A stretch of DNA of 64,000 bases, taken from contig CM062386.1 in NCBI GenBank assembly GCA_031310005.1, forward strand, positions 3,100,001-3,164,000. Direction: 5' to 3'. Under the pieces are notes generated by a model. That model had not been told where the DNA came from. It saw only the letters and a list, made by a program, of their open reading frames with translations, and did not search any database. Made by a program: the position numbers and the translations under genes. Below are positions 16,286 through 31,300 of this stretch, one piece after another. This DNA is from Dactylellina haptotyla (Eukaryota > Ascomycota > Orbiliomycetes > Orbiliales > Orbiliaceae). Within the stretch, counting starts at the first letter, position 1, and every line of letters starts with the position of its first letter.

Positions 16286-16795
16286 TATTATACTTTGTAC
16301 ACTACCTAATATAACAGTACAAATATGTAATATTAAAATATGTAAAATTTTCTTTCTACCTAAAATACTTAAATCTTTTAATAAAAAGTATATATAAAAC
16401 TATAAAATATCAAAAATAGTTTGTCTAAAATATATAATAATAATAAAATAAAAATAATTAAATATATTGAATTATATTTAAATTAATTAATAAAGATAGA
16501 AATTATTTTATTAATTTTAATAATAATATTATATACATAATAGGTTTTATACTTATTATAATGGATCTATAGTTTTGTGCTATAACTCTATGGCTTTATG
16601 TAAGATTTTTAAATTTATAAATTAAATTATATTATATTATAGTATAGATATTGGAATAAATAAATAAAATTTATAAATAAATATACTAGGAGTAATATAT
16701 ATTTATAAATATAAAATATAATAATAAAATTTAAAATAATATAATATAAAATAAAATATAAATATTTATACTATTAAAATTTATAATCTATAATA
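16286..16795 (-). repeat. Left (3') LTR of element B
   Basis: The 510-bp LTR aligns end to end with the unmutated solo LTR at 31301-31809 in reverse orientation. The outermost 40 bases keep more C and G than the rest. Confidence 0.88.
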
Positions 16796-19700
16796 TTATT
16801 CTTTTTTTTTAAAATAAGCTTCCGTATAAACAACTTTTTTATAAAATTTAAAATTTTATATAAATAATAGTAGTTAAATATAAAGTAATAATATACCATC
16901 ATTATTTTTATATAAGAATTTAATCTTATATATTATTAGTTTTTATATCAAAATTAAATTTATATAAAATAATAATTTATATTGTAGTATAAAATTTATT
17001 TCTAAATAAATATTTATATAATTATATATATATAAAAGTATAATAGTTAAATTAAAATAATAAAATAAAATTTAAATTAAAAAATATTTATAAAAATAAT
17101 TAATATATTTTTAAAATTATTAATACTTATGGATTATTATATAAAGTCATCAACCGAACATTATTAGGAGTAGATTTATCAAATTAAGGAAAAAAGGCGA
17201 AAATCTAAAGCTAAATATGAATCTTACTGTAAAAAGAAATAATTCTATTAAATATAAATTTGTAAAAGGAGTAAATATATTATTTATTTTTGTTTAAATT
17301 GTTTTTATAAATTTTCTAATAATAAATATAATTTTAATTTTTTTAATAAATTTTATTTAATAATAATTTCTTTTTAGTAGATCATATTAACCAGAAACTT
17401 AATAATAAACAATAAAAATTTAAAAAATTTAAAAAAAAAATTATTAAGTTATTAACTAAAGTATTGTAATTACAAATTAAAATAATATAATTAAGGAAAG
17501 AAATTAAAATATTAAATAATAAGTTTGATTTAGTATTAAAAAAAAAAGAGATAGTTATTAAAAAATAGGAATTTTTTAAATAATTAAAAAGTTTAGATTT
17601 AAAATTATTATCAAATAATATTAATTTTTAATAATTTTTAAATAATAGTATTGTTTTTTTTAAACAAGAGATTAAATAAATATAATGTATTAATTAAATT
17701 TTTAATTATATTTGATTTTATTCAATTATACCTGGGTATATTATACAATTTTTTTAAATTTTTTTCTAAAACATTTATTCAATAATTCTAATATTTTTTT
17801 TTAAAATATTTTAAATTAATTAGTAAGATATTATCTTTCAATTTTTATAAATTATTTTATAGTTTATAAAATAGTAATTATTTAATTAAATATTTATTAT
17901 TTTTATTAAATCTATTAAAAATTTTTTCAAATTCATATTTTATATAATCTTTATATTTTAATTCTTTATTTTCTAGATTTTCTCTTAGACCTGAGAAACT
18001 AATTTTAAAATAAAATATAAAAAATTGATAGATTTAAATAAATTCTAAAATTTTAAATTTAAAAATATTATTTTAATAATAATAAAAATTTATATTTTAA
18101 TAATCCAATTTTTTATTTTATCATTTTTTCTATTTAATATATTTAATAAATAAATATATTTTATTTTTTTTTAAAAAGGTATTTTTATATATTGTTAATT
18201 ATAATAATATAATATATATTTTATTATAAATTAAAATTTTTTTATAAATTATTATAAAATTTTTATATTTATAATATATTTTTCTATTTTTAAAATAACT
18301 TTTTTAAATATTATAAAAATAATATTATAATAAAATTCTATTTTTAAATATTTTATAAGATATATATTTAATAGCTAAATATTTAAATATATTATAAATA
18401 AATTTAAAATATAATAGTAATTTAATTTAATTATTTTATATTATATTAAGGAAATTTTTAATTATATTTTAATGGTTTAGATAATTTATTTTATAATTTT
18501 ATTTATTTAAATGTATTTTTATTAGTAATATTAATTTTAATATTAATTTAATTTTTAATTAAATTTTAAAATTTATTAATAAATAATATATTTTTATTAT
18601 AAATATATTTAAATTATAATTTATATTAATTAAAAATTTATTTATTATAAATTTATTTAAATTTTATTATAAATTATTTAAAATTTTATAATTTTAAAAT
18701 TATTATTTTACTAAACTTATAAATAATAATTAAAATTTTATTATAAATAATATTTATAAAAAGTTTTTAAAAAAAGTATTCCTTATATAAAATCATATAA
18801 AATAATTTAAAATAATTTTAAGGATATATTATAAGATTATAATTTTAATAAAATAAATATTAATTAAATTTATTTTAACAGTATATATCATAAATTTTAA
18901 TATATTATTTAATATATTATTGTATTTAAAACTAAAAATAAAATTTAATTAAAAATTTCTAAATATATTTAATTCTTAGGTATCTATAGATTAACATATT
19001 ATAATATTTAATAAATTATTATTAGAATTTCTTAATAGGAATATAGAAGAAATCTCTAAAAAATAAACCTTTTTATTGTAAAATAATTTAAAATATTAAA
19101 GTTTCTTAATAATATTTTTTTATAATGGAATATTCATTATAACTTTATTTAAAATTTTTATAAATTAATTTTTTAAAATATAAGAGTAAAATTAAAATTT
19201 TATTAATTAGGATAATTATATATTGTTTTTTTTTAAAAATAGTTTCTTTATTGAATTAGATTCTAATTATTAAATTAAATTGTTGATTAATAACATCAAT
19301 TTCAAAATTCTTTTTTTTTTTACAATATATAATTCTTATATTATATTAATTAATAAATTCCCATCAATAAATTTATCATTTGTTAAAATTTTTAAATAAT
19401 AAAAAATAGGTAAGATTTTTATAATTTAAATATATAATAAAAAATTCTTTTATTTAAAAATATATTTTCCATATTTTATAAATTTAAATGATAACTATTA
19501 ATTCTTTATTATAAATAAAATATTGTAATTTAATAACATCAAACTTATAAAAAAAGTAAACAATAGGGTATTATTCCTAAATTAATTATAACTAACATAA
19601 GCAAACTCCTAGTACAGCATCAAAAACATCTATTTCAATTTTAATAAATAAATCAAGATTGTATAGTTTAAAAATAAAAATTAAAAAAAATAATTTTTTA

Positions 19701-22700
19701 AATATATTAAAAACGTATATTTAATTAAAAATCATTTCAAAATATACTTTAATTTTTATTAATTCTAAAAAAACAATAGATATATAATTATATTATTTAA
19801 TAAATTATTAATAATAATTGTAGAATTTTAAAAAGGTTTAAATATCTTTAATATTTTAAAATTATAATTATTTTTAAATAACATTAATTTTTTTAAAATC
19901 TATTTTAATTTTTTAAATTATAATTATAGTTTTAAAAAATTCATATTCTATAACTTTGAATTCCATTTTTTTAATTTAATTTTAAAATTATATTTATTTA
20001 ATGCTTTAAAAACAATTATAATATATTATTAATATTCTTTAAAGTTTTTATTATAAATTAATATATTATCTAAATAAATAATATATATTTTATTAATATG
20101 ATTTTTAATATATAATTTATAAAAATTTAAAAAATATTAAAACATTAATTAATTTTATAAGTATAATTAAATATTTAAATAAATTATAATAATATTTAAA
20201 TGTTATTTTTTAAATGTTTTTAAAATAATTTATAAATTATAATAAGTAATAATAATGTTAAATTTAATAAAATAAATAATTTTAATTAATTAATTTAAAA
20301 TTTGTTAATTTAAAATAAATTATTACAATTTTAATTATAATAGTATTAAAATTTTAATAATTAATATAAATTTATAATTTTCTATTTTTAAAAATAAAAA
20401 ATTAAATATTTTATAGAAAATTTTAAAATAAATATATTTTTTATAAATTTTTTAATATATTTTTAAATACTTTAAATTTTTTTATATAAGTATAAATAGG
20501 TAAAATTTAAATATTAATATTTTTATAATAATATTTTATAAATAAATTTATTAAATAATAATAATATATTTATTTTTAATTTTTAAAAATTTAAATTTAT
20601 TTAAACATTTATTTTAAAATTTTAGAAAATATATTTTTGAAAATTGTTTTAATAATTTTAATAATATCTTTAATTTTAAGTTATATTTATTTAAGAGTGT
20701 TAGGTTTATTTTAAAAATAGTGGTAGATTTTTTTATTAAAAAAATATTCTGTAAGTTATAAATAGACTTTTTTTAATTATTTATAAATTATTCATTAAAT
20801 TTAGTATGGGTTTTGTTAATAATTACAATAAATAAATTTAATTATTTTATTTTGGAAATTTATAACTAGGTTATAATCTTTAACTAGTTGTATTCTAAAA
20901 TAAGATTATCATTAACAAAATTAAAAATATTAATAATCTGTTTTTCAAAATATTTATTAATAATAAAAATAATATTAATTTTATATTTAATTATTTCTAA
21001 AATTTTCTAAAAACAATAATATTGTATAATTTTTAAATTATAAAAAAATTATATTTATATTTTTAATATATTTTTTAAAATATATATAATTTTATTCTAT
21101 TATTTATAAAAACTTGTGTAAGATTTCTATTGATAGTATAAGGTATTTGAAAATATTATTTTTAATTTAATTGAGAATTTTATTAAATTTTTTTAATAAA
21201 ATTAGAGTTAGATAATTTGGTATACATTATTATCCAAAACTTTTAGTTTAAAATATTATATTATTTAATATTATCAAATTTACATTATTTGTAGTATTTT
21301 TTATTTTTTTTATTTTTAAAGGCTAAATAATATGTTTATTGTAATTAAAATATTTTATAATAATTTTAAATATAAAATTTTAAATCTTTTTATAATAAAA
21401 TTGTTATTTATAATTTAGGTAATTTTTATAAGTATATAATTTTAAACTTTTAATATTATAAAATAATATTAATTTATTCCTATATAATTAGTATAAATAT
21501 AAAATTTTTATTATAAAATAATAATTAAAAATTTTAAATTATAAAATTAACATTTTTTCCTTTTTTTAATTTCTATAATATTAATTTCTAATATTATTTT
21601 GATAATATTATAATTTATATAAAATTAATATATTTTATAATCTTATACTAATTTAATTTTATAATAATAAAATATTATAAAATAAATAATTTATTAATAA
21701 AATTTATAAAAATTTTTTTATTATTTTTCTATATATTTATAATTAAAAATAATTACTTAATTTATATATTTTTAATATATAAATTTATTAAAATTTATAT
21801 TAAAATGTTTACATAGTTAATATCAATACATTTTATAAAATTCTACATATTAATTAATAAATTAAAACCAATTTTTGTTATTATTAATATAAAATATTGG
21901 GTGGTTATATTTTATAAATCTAATATTAAGTAAAATGAATTATTTAAGGTATTAATTTTTTTAATATTTAAATATAATATTTATTTTTATAATTTTTATT
22001 AACTTTTCCAACATCCAATTTTTGAAAGTTTATTTAATAGAAGGTTTAATTTTTGGCGATTAAATAATATTATTAATTATTAGAAGATTGGTAAATCCTT
22101 CCTAGGTTAATTTTTTATATAATAGATTAATAAGAGAGTGTTAAATAATTTTGTAATTTTTTTATAAATAGATTTTAAATTTATGTTAATATACAATTTT
22201 TAAAATTTATTATAAATGGATTTTTTTGTAAATTTTATATTTCTTTTATAGATTATTCAAGGAATTTTAAATAAATTGTAAATATATAGTTTTTTTTAGG
22301 AAAAAATTTTCCTATTTAAAATGATATTTTTTTATAATAAATTTAATATTATTTTTTTATTAAATATTTTTGGTTTTTAATTTTTAAAAAGTATATATTT
22401 TAGGTGAGGTAATAAATGGAGTAAAAATTTAAATTTTTTTTAATATAATTAAAACTTAAAATATAATAAAATTAATATTAAAAGAATCTTCTTTATTAAT
22501 TTAATAAAAATAATATTAAATTATTATTTTTTTAAAATTCTTTTTTAAATTGTTAATAATCATTCTTATATTTTTCAATATATTCATTATAATTTTTAAA
22601 TATTTTTATAATTATATTATTTTATAATATTTTTTGATTAATTATTCTAACATTTTTTAAATATTAATTAATTGAATAATTTTATTTAATATATTTTTTC

Positions 22701-24326
22701 TTATTATACTAATAATATACCAATTTATTAAATTTTGGGGAACAATTTTCTAATCATTAATTTTAATTTTAAATTTTTCCTAATTTTATAAAAAATAATC
22801 CAAAAATATTTTTTAAAATCCAATTATTTCTATTTCATTATTATTAATTATTTAACCTTAATAATTATTCTAAAGATATATAAAAATTATTTTAATTTTA
22901 AAATAATTAATTTTAATTTATTACAAAATAATTTTTAAAATTATAAAAGTTAATTTTCTTGACTATTATTATAAAATCCAAATTAATTATTTTATTAATT
23001 CAAACAATTTCCTTAAAGGTTGGGAAATTGATTATAATTATTATAAATTTGTAAAATATTTGTTTTATATTTTTGGAAATAATTATCATTAAACTTTATA
23101 ATCAAATCTTTAATTATGTAATATTAAATTTTTAAATTATATATAATTATTTTAATAATTTTTGTTTTTATATGGGTTTTAATTTTTCTTAATATAATAA
23201 ATTAATTATTTTGTTATATATCCGACTATAAAAACATAAATATTAATAATTTAAAAATATTTTTTAACAAATTTAATTTATTATAAATTTTAAATAATAT
23301 AAAAGCTTTAATTTTATTTTAATATTTGTAAAATTGTTTAAATTTTTAATAAAATATAAATAATTAATAAAAATTTAAATAATATAATTATTATTAATTT
23401 TCCATTTTTATTTTTTTATTTTTTATATTATATAAAATAGGAGTTGTAGATATAAAAATAATTTTAATAAAAATATAAAAAAATAAATTTTATTTTTATC
23501 ACTTTTAAATTATTAATATTGAAAAAAAAACAATAACAATTTACTAAATAAATTAATTAAATTTACATAAGCCATTAAATTTATTAAAATCTGATACTTT
23601 CACTTTTTATATTAAATAATAGGTTAAAGTAAATTAACAAAATCTATTAAAAATTATTAAAATTATTAAAATATTTTTATTATTATTATTAAAATTTTTA
23701 TTAAGATTTTTAAATTTTTAAAATTAGAAATTGACTTATAATAAAATTTATTTGAATTTATAATAAAATTTATTTTTATTTAATATAAAATAAAAATAAA
23801 TTTTATTTAATCTTTAATTAAATTTTAAAATAATTAGTATAATTTTTTTTCAATTATTTTAAATATATTTTATACATTTTTATAAATTTTAATAATTATT
23901 TAAATTATAATAATTATTTTTTAAATTTTTTAAAATTTTTATAATTATTTTTAAATTTTATAAATATTTATTATTATTTAGGATAATAATTTTATTAGGC
24001 TATTAATAATTTATTAAATATATAATTTTTTTTATATTTATATAATAGCGTTAAAATAGATTTTATTATTGATAATTGAAATTTTATTTTTATTTTTAAA
24101 TAAATTGGTTTAAAATTAATAAAATAAAAATAATATTTTTTTTATTTTTATAAATATAGAAGTATTTAATTAATTTTATAAGATTTAATTTTTAATTTAT
24201 TTATTTAAATATTATATAAATAAAAATAATCACCTTCTTCATTTATAATCTTATTTTCAAAACTATAAATTTTTAAAAGATACTATTATATATATATTTT
24301 TTTAGTTAAAAGATAATCAATTAAAA

Positions 24327-24834
24327 TATTATATTTTATACACTATTTAATATAATAATATAAATATATAATATTAAAATATATAAAATTTTTTTTTACT
24401 TAAAATATTTAAGTTTTTTAATAAAAATATATATAAATTTATAAGGTATTGAAAATAATTTACCTAAAATATATAACAATAATAAAATAAAAATAATTAG
24501 ATATACTAAATTATATTTAAATTAATTAATAAAAATAGAAACCATTTCATCAATTCTAATAATAATATTATATATATAATAAATTTTATATTTATTATAA
24601 TGGATCTATAGTTTTGTACTATAGTTTTGTGGTTTTATATAAAATTTTTAAATTTATAAATTAAATTATATTATACCACAGTATAAATATTGGAACAAAT
24701 AAATAAAATTTATAAATAAATATATTAAAAATAATATATATTTATAAATATAAAGTATGACAATAGAATTTAGAATAATATAGTATAAGGCAAAGTACAG
24801 GTATTTGTACTGTCAAGATTCGTGGTCTGTGACA
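24327..24834 (-). repeat. Right (5') LTR of element B
   Basis: The LTR is 508 bp. Its last roughly 50 bases, ending GTCTGTGACA, are almost identical to the unmutated solo LTR, whereas the inner part is AT-mutated. TAATA follows directly. Confidence 0.88.
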
Positions 24835-26653
24835 TAATATTAATATATTTTGATTATATTAGCCTATAGTTAATTAAATTTTTTTTAAATAAAAATAGAT
24901 TTATAGGTTATTAGTAAAATAGGTTTTTTATATTTTAATAAATTAAAAGTAATTATAATAATATTTTTAAAAATTTATATTTCAATTTTAAAAATTATTT
25001 TTTTTTTTTTAAATTGTATTATTTAAATTTAATTTTTAATTTTTTTTAATATTTTATCAAATCTAACTTTTTAGATTATATTAAATTAAATTTTTTTTTT
25101 TTTTAAATCCTTTTTAAATTATATATATTAAATTTTTTGTTAGTATTACTAATTTTATTTTAAAAATTTATTCTTTTTAGACTTTAAACAATTAATTAAA
25201 ATATAGTTTAATTAATTATAATTTTAATATAATTATTTATTAAATTTTTTAGATTAATTTTTATTATAAAATCGAATATAATTTAAATTTATTAAGATTA
25301 AATTATAATAATTGTAAGTTTATTTTTAAAATAATTTTCTTTCTTATCTATAAGGTTAAATCTTTAGATTAATATTTAAAGGGTTTTCCCTACTTTATAA
25401 ATAGAATTATTTAATTAAATAATAAAATATTATATTTTAATATAATTTAAATTATAATTTCTAAACTTTTCCTTAATAATATCTTAATAGATTTAAATTT
25501 TCAATCTGTTAATAATAAATTTAAAAAATTACTTATCAATATATCTAATAAAAAAAATATAGTAATTAAATTTTTAAAAATAAATTTTTATAAATCTTAT
25601 TTATTTTATAGTTTACACTTTTTTTCTAGTTTTTTATTTTTTATTTTTAAGGTTATATTTATTTTTAAAAAAAGTTTTAAAACTATTAAAATTTTTAAAT
25701 ATTTTTATAATTTTTAAGTATTTTTTTTTAAATTTATTAACAATTTTTCCTTTATATTCCTAATTTTCTCATAATTTTAAAAAATTTAAAAAGGTGTACA
25801 AGGTAGAACCTTTAAAATACATTCCTGTAAAATAAAATTTATATTCTTTATTAAAGAATTGATTTTAATAAAAAAAGAAATAAATTTTAATTTAATTAAA
25901 AAATTAATCAAATTTTTTAAACTATCCTCTAAACTTAATAAATTCACTTATATAAAATATCTATATAATTATATTTATTATATTTATTTTAATAATTAGA
26001 TTCTTTATTAAAATTTTTTCTAATTTTTTTTTTTTTTTTAATTTATTAATTTATAAAAAATATATTATTTGATTTAATAATAATTTTTATATTATCTTTT
26101 ATAAATATATTTTAAAATATAGTAAACAATAGCAATAACTACTTTATAATTACTTATTCAATTATTCTAATATTTTAATAATAAGGTTAAAATTTCTACT
26201 ATATTATTTTATTTAAATTAAATTATATATTAATATTTTTTTTACTTTCTAAATTATATTCTTTAATAATTTTTTATTTAATATCTAAATTTATTTATTG
26301 TAATAATTTAATTTTTTAATTAATATTTAAATGTTTAATAAATTTTTTAAATATATTTTACTATAATAAAATAATACTTCTATTTTGCCAATAATCCTTT
26401 TATAAAAAAATTTGAATTATTCTATATAATTAATCATCTCAATATTCTATTATCAAATTATTAATATCAAAATCATAATTTTAAAAATATATATAATTTT
26501 TATTATAATTTAACTAAAATTTATATTTAAAGTATTATCTTATTCTGTAGATTTTAAAATAATATTTTTCTAAATATATGATTATTTAATAGAAGTTAGT
26601 ATATTTAATATATATATAATTTTTCTAATTAAATTAAATAAGATTAATTAAAA

Positions 26654-27226
26654 TATTATACTTTTTTTTAATATAGAAATACTAAGGTAAACTATTTTTA
26701 CTAAACTAGACTCTTAACTCTATCTAATTATTAAATTTAATTTAAAAAGTATATATTTAATAAAATAACTAAAATTATATATAAAGTATATAATAATAAG
26801 ATAAATAATAAATAATTAAAAGTTATATTATTTAATAACATTAACTAATAAAAAATTATTATCATTGATTCTAAGGATAATTTTTAAATATATAAAATTT
26901 TATATATTTTTTATAATATTTAATATTTAGTAAATAAGCACTAAACAATAAATTATATTATTATATTTAGTATTTAATAAATAAGCATTAAACATTTTTA
27001 ATAAGGAAATTTTTATTAAATTTTTTAAAAATTATATAATTAATTTTTTTTAAAAAATAAACACTTTAAAAAATAAAAATTTAATATTTTTATTTTTAAC
27101 AATTATTTCTTTTACATATAAATTATATGGGTATATCATATACTTGTATTTTATACGCCTATTTCGGATAGCGCATACAAAAGTCTGGTACGGGATAATC
27201 GGATGTACGATTAGCAGTCCGTAACA
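26654..27226 (-). repeat. Right (5') LTR of element D, with an unmutated tail
   Basis: It aligns with 9941-10438 but is about 75 bp longer, partly because of a short internal tandem duplication near 26921-26998. The last 80 or so bases (about 27148-27226) have ordinary base composition and end in CAGTCCGTAACA, while the rest of the LTR is AT-mutated. The sequence ATTTT follows at 27227-27231. Confidence 0.8.
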
Positions 27227-28920
27227 ATTTTATAATAATTTTATTTTGTAATATATATAATAATTGTTAATATATTTATTAATATTTTTTTAAATTCTTT
27301 TTTAAGTATATTTTTTTTATATAAATTTTAAAATTTTTATTTGTCCTAAATATTTAATAATTGAATAATTATAATATTATAAAAATATTTTAGTTTTAAT
27401 CTTATCATTTTATAAAACTTCTCTTTTTAAATTATAATATAATTATTTATTAATTTTTTTATATTTAAATATTTTTATTTTTAAATATTGTTTTTTATTA
27501 TTTTTTAAAATAATTAAAATATTTTATATATATTTATTTTTTTTATAAATTTATTCCTATTTATTTTATATTATTAAATTATCTATTTATTAAATTTTTT
27601 TTAATAAGATGAGTATTTTAATTCTATTTTTTATTTTTTTATTTTTTTTTTTTTAAGGGAGGTTTTTTAATTTTTTTATTAATATATCAATTTTATTATT
27701 AATTTTTTAAAATAAAAATAATTTTATAATTAAATTTAAATATATATTTTATTTATTTTATTTATTATATTTATTATAAAATATTTAAAATTTTTATAAT
27801 TTATTAATATATATATTTGGGTAAATATATTTATTAAATATTATTTTAATTTTAAAATGTTTATATAATTATTAAAAATTTTTATTATAAATATTATAAT
27901 TATATTTTATTAATATTATTTTTTAATTTATATATTATTGAATATTATAGCCTATTCTTATATTTCTAGAATAATACTATTATATAAATATAATTAAATA
28001 TATTAATTTTTATTTTAATTTTTAGTTTAAAATTCTAATATTTAAATATTAATTTTAATATAAATATTTTTAAAATATTTTAAATATTTTTTATATAATT
28101 TTTAATAAAATATATAATTTTTTATATCAAATTATATAATAATTTTATTATCTATATATAGTTTTAATAAATTTTTATAAAAATTAATAAATTTTAAAAA
28201 TAATTATACTTTTTAATTATATTTAATCTTTTTAATTTTTCCTAATTTAATATATTTTATATTTTAATTAAATTTATTTTAATATTATTATTTTTAATAA
28301 TATATTTTAAAAATTTAATTTTTCTATAAAAATTCATATTTAAATAATTTAATATATAAACCAGCTTTTTATAAAACTTTTAAAATTTTTTAATATAAAT
28401 ATATTCTTTTTATTATTATTATATATATATATATTGTCTAAGTATATTATATAAAATTTATTTAGGTAAGATTTAAATATTTCATTAATATATATTTAAA
28501 AATTATTAAAATATTAATTAGCCTAAAATATACTATTTAAAATTTAAAATATCTATATTTTATTTTAAAAATTATTTTTTCTTTATTTTTTTTCACAATT
28601 TTTATTTAATTAAATATATTATACACATCAAATTTAATAAAATATTTAATTTTTTTAAATTAATCTAATATTTTATTTATTTATAATAACAAATAACAAT
28701 CTTTAATAATAATTATATTAAATTTTTTTTAATTTATACATAATTATAATAATCCATCTTTTTTTAATATAAATAATATTGAAACCCTCTATAAATTATT
28801 TAATTATTTAATAAATCCTTTTATAAAATTTTTTTAAATCCATTTTTTTAAACTTTCTTAATATTTTTTATTTATTAATTTTATTATTTCCTATATTAAT
28901 TAAATATTATTAAATATTTT
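27227..28920. other. AT-rich RIP-type sequence between elements D and C
   Basis: This gene-free AT-rich stretch starts with the right target-site duplication of D (27227-27231) and ends with the left duplication of C (28916-28920, ATTTT). No recognisable gene or element end is present. It is probably a displaced middle piece of the same older sequence as 8248-9935 and 38085-40330. Confidence 0.5.
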
Positions 28921-29429
28921 TGTTACACTTCGTATGTTACCTAATGTAATGGTACAAATATGTAATATTAAAATATGCAAAATTTTCTTTTTACCTAAAA
29001 TATCTAGATCTTTTAATAAAAAGTATATATAAAATTATAAAATATTGAAAATAGTTTGTTTAAAGTATATAACAACAATAAAATAAAGATAGTTAAATAT
29101 TAAATTATATTTAAATTAACCAATAAAGATAGAAATTATTTCATCAATTTTAATAATAGTCTTATATACATAATAAATTCCATACTTATTATAATAAATC
29201 TATAACTCTATACCATAATTCTGTAACTCTATATAAAATCTATAAGTCCACAGGTTTAAATTATATTATACCATAATATAAATACTAAAATAAATAAATA
29301 AAATTTACAAATAAATATATTAAAAATAATATATATTTATAAATACAGAATATAACAGTAAAACTCAAAATAATACAACATAAAACAAAATATAAATATT
29401 TATACTATCAAAATTTGTAATTTATAACA
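28921..29429 (-). repeat. Left (3') LTR of element C
   Basis: This 509-bp LTR starts TGTTACACTTCG and ends ATAACA. The outer 30 or so bases retain near-original sequence. It aligns with 37571-38079 and with the reverse complement of 31301-31809. Confidence 0.9.
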
Positions 29430-31300
29430 CTATCCTCTTTTTTTAGAATAAGCTTTCATATAAATAACTTTTTTATAAAATTTGGGATTCTATATAAATA
29501 ATAATAACTAAATATAAAATAATAATATACCATCATTATTCCTATATAAGAATTCAATCTTATATATTATTAATTTCTACATCAAAATTAAATCTATATA
29601 AAACAATAATCTATCTCATAATACAGAATTCATTTCCAAATAAGTATTTATATAATTATACATATATAAAAATATAACAATTAAATTAAGGTAATAAAAT
29701 AAAATTTAAATTATAAAATATTTATAAAAATAATTAATACATTTTTAAAATTATCAATATCTACGGATTATTATACAAAGTTATTAATTAAGTGTTGTTA
29801 AAAGTAAGCTCATTAGATCAAAAAAAAAAGGTAGAGATTTAAAGCTAGATATAAATCTTATTATAAAAATTAATAATTTTATTAAATACAAATTTATAAA
29901 AGAGGTAAATATACTACTTACCTTTGTTTAAATTGTTTTTATAAATTCTCTAATAATAAATATAATTTTAATTTTTTTGATAAATTCTATTTAATAATTA
30001 TTTCCTTTTTAATAGATTATATTAATCAGGAGTTTGATAGTAAGCAATAAAAACTCAAAAAGTCTAAAAAAAAAATTATCAAATTATTGGCTAAAGTGTT
30101 ATAGCTGCAAGCTAAAATGGTGTAGTTAAAAAAAAAAAGTTAAAATATTAAATAATAAATTTGATTTAATATTAAAAAAAGAAAAGATAGTTATTAAAAA
30201 ATAAAAATTTTTTAAACAATTAAAAAATTTAAATTTAAAATTATTATCAAATGATATTGATTTTTAATAATTTTTAAATAGTAATATTACTTTCCTTAAA
30301 TAAAAAATTAAATAAATATAATACATAAATCAAGTTTCTTAAATATAATTAATTAAAAAAATTTAAACTATTTTTTTATTCAATTATACCTAAGTATATT
30401 AAATATTATATAGCTTTTCTAGATCTTTTTTTAAATTGTTTATTTAAAAATTCTAATATATTTTATTAAAAATATTTTTAAATTAATTTTGATAAGATAT
30501 TATCTTTCAATTCCTATAAATTATTTTATAATCTATAAAATGGTAATCATTTAATTAAATATTTATTATTATTATTAAATTTTTTAAAAATTTTTTTAAT
30601 TTTGTATTCCATATAATCTTTATATTTTAGTTCTTTATTTTCTAAATCTTCTCTTAAACTTGGAGGGATTAGTTTTAGAAGTAAGATGTAAAAAGATTGA
30701 TAGATTTAAATAGATCTTAAAATTTTAAATTTAAAAATATTATTATTAAATTTTCTAATAATAATAAAAAATCTATATTTTTGGTAATTTAGTTTTTTAT
30801 TTTGTTATCCTTTTCATTTAATATATTTAATAAGTAAATATACTTTATTTTCTTCCTTTAAAAGAAATATTTTTATATATTATTAATTATAATAATGTGA
30901 TATACATTTTATTATAAACTAAAAATCTTTTTATAAATTGTTATAAAAATTTTTTATATTTTTAATATATTTTTTTATTTTTAGAATTATTTTTTTAAAT
31001 ACTATAGGAAATAATATTGTGGTAGGGTTCTATTTTCTAAATATTTTATAAAATATATATTTAATAGATAAGTATTTAGATATATTATAAGTAAATTTAA
31101 AATATAATAATAATTTAATTTAATTATTTTATATTATGTTAAGAAAATTTTTTAATTATATTTTAATAATTTAAATAATTTATTCTATAACTCCATCTAT
31201 TTAAATATATTTTTTATTAATAATATTAATTTTAATATTAATTTGATTCTTAATTGAGTTTCAAAATTTACTAATAAATAATATATTTTTATTATAGATA

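Larger units (their letters stand above)
16286..24834 (-). mobile_element. LTR retrotransposon fossil B (gypsy-like, family 1), nested in element D
   Basis: This is a full-length family-1 copy of 8549 bp with LTRs of 510 and 508 bp. The 5-bp duplication TAATA lies immediately outside both ends (16281-16285 and 24835-24839). The coding strand is minus: a polypurine tract (read as pyrimidines at 16796-16812) adjoins the left LTR, and a reverse-transcriptase active-site region on the minus strand is at about 20045-20105. Gag is expected towards the right end. RIP decay is heavy throughout except near the outer LTR edges. It is broken many times over and is a fossil. It entered D after D was in place. 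Confidence 0.9.
9941..27226 (-). mobile_element. LTR retrotransposon fossil D (gypsy-like, family 2), interrupted by element B
   Basis: This is a second LTR family. The left LTR (9941-10438) and right LTR (26654-27226) align with each other and are not family 1. The sequence ATTTT flanks both ends (9936-9940 and 27227-27231), as expected for a 5-bp target-site duplication. Element B plus its own duplication sits inside, which leaves roughly 8.7 kb for D itself. Internal stretches (about 11.3-15.0 kb) resemble the corresponding pol part of family 1 but are clearly diverged. A reverse-transcriptase-like region lies on the minus strand near 13690-13740, so the coding strand is minus. The copy is very old, heavily RIP-mutated and non-coding. 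Because B lies inside D, D is the older of the two. Confidence 0.8.
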
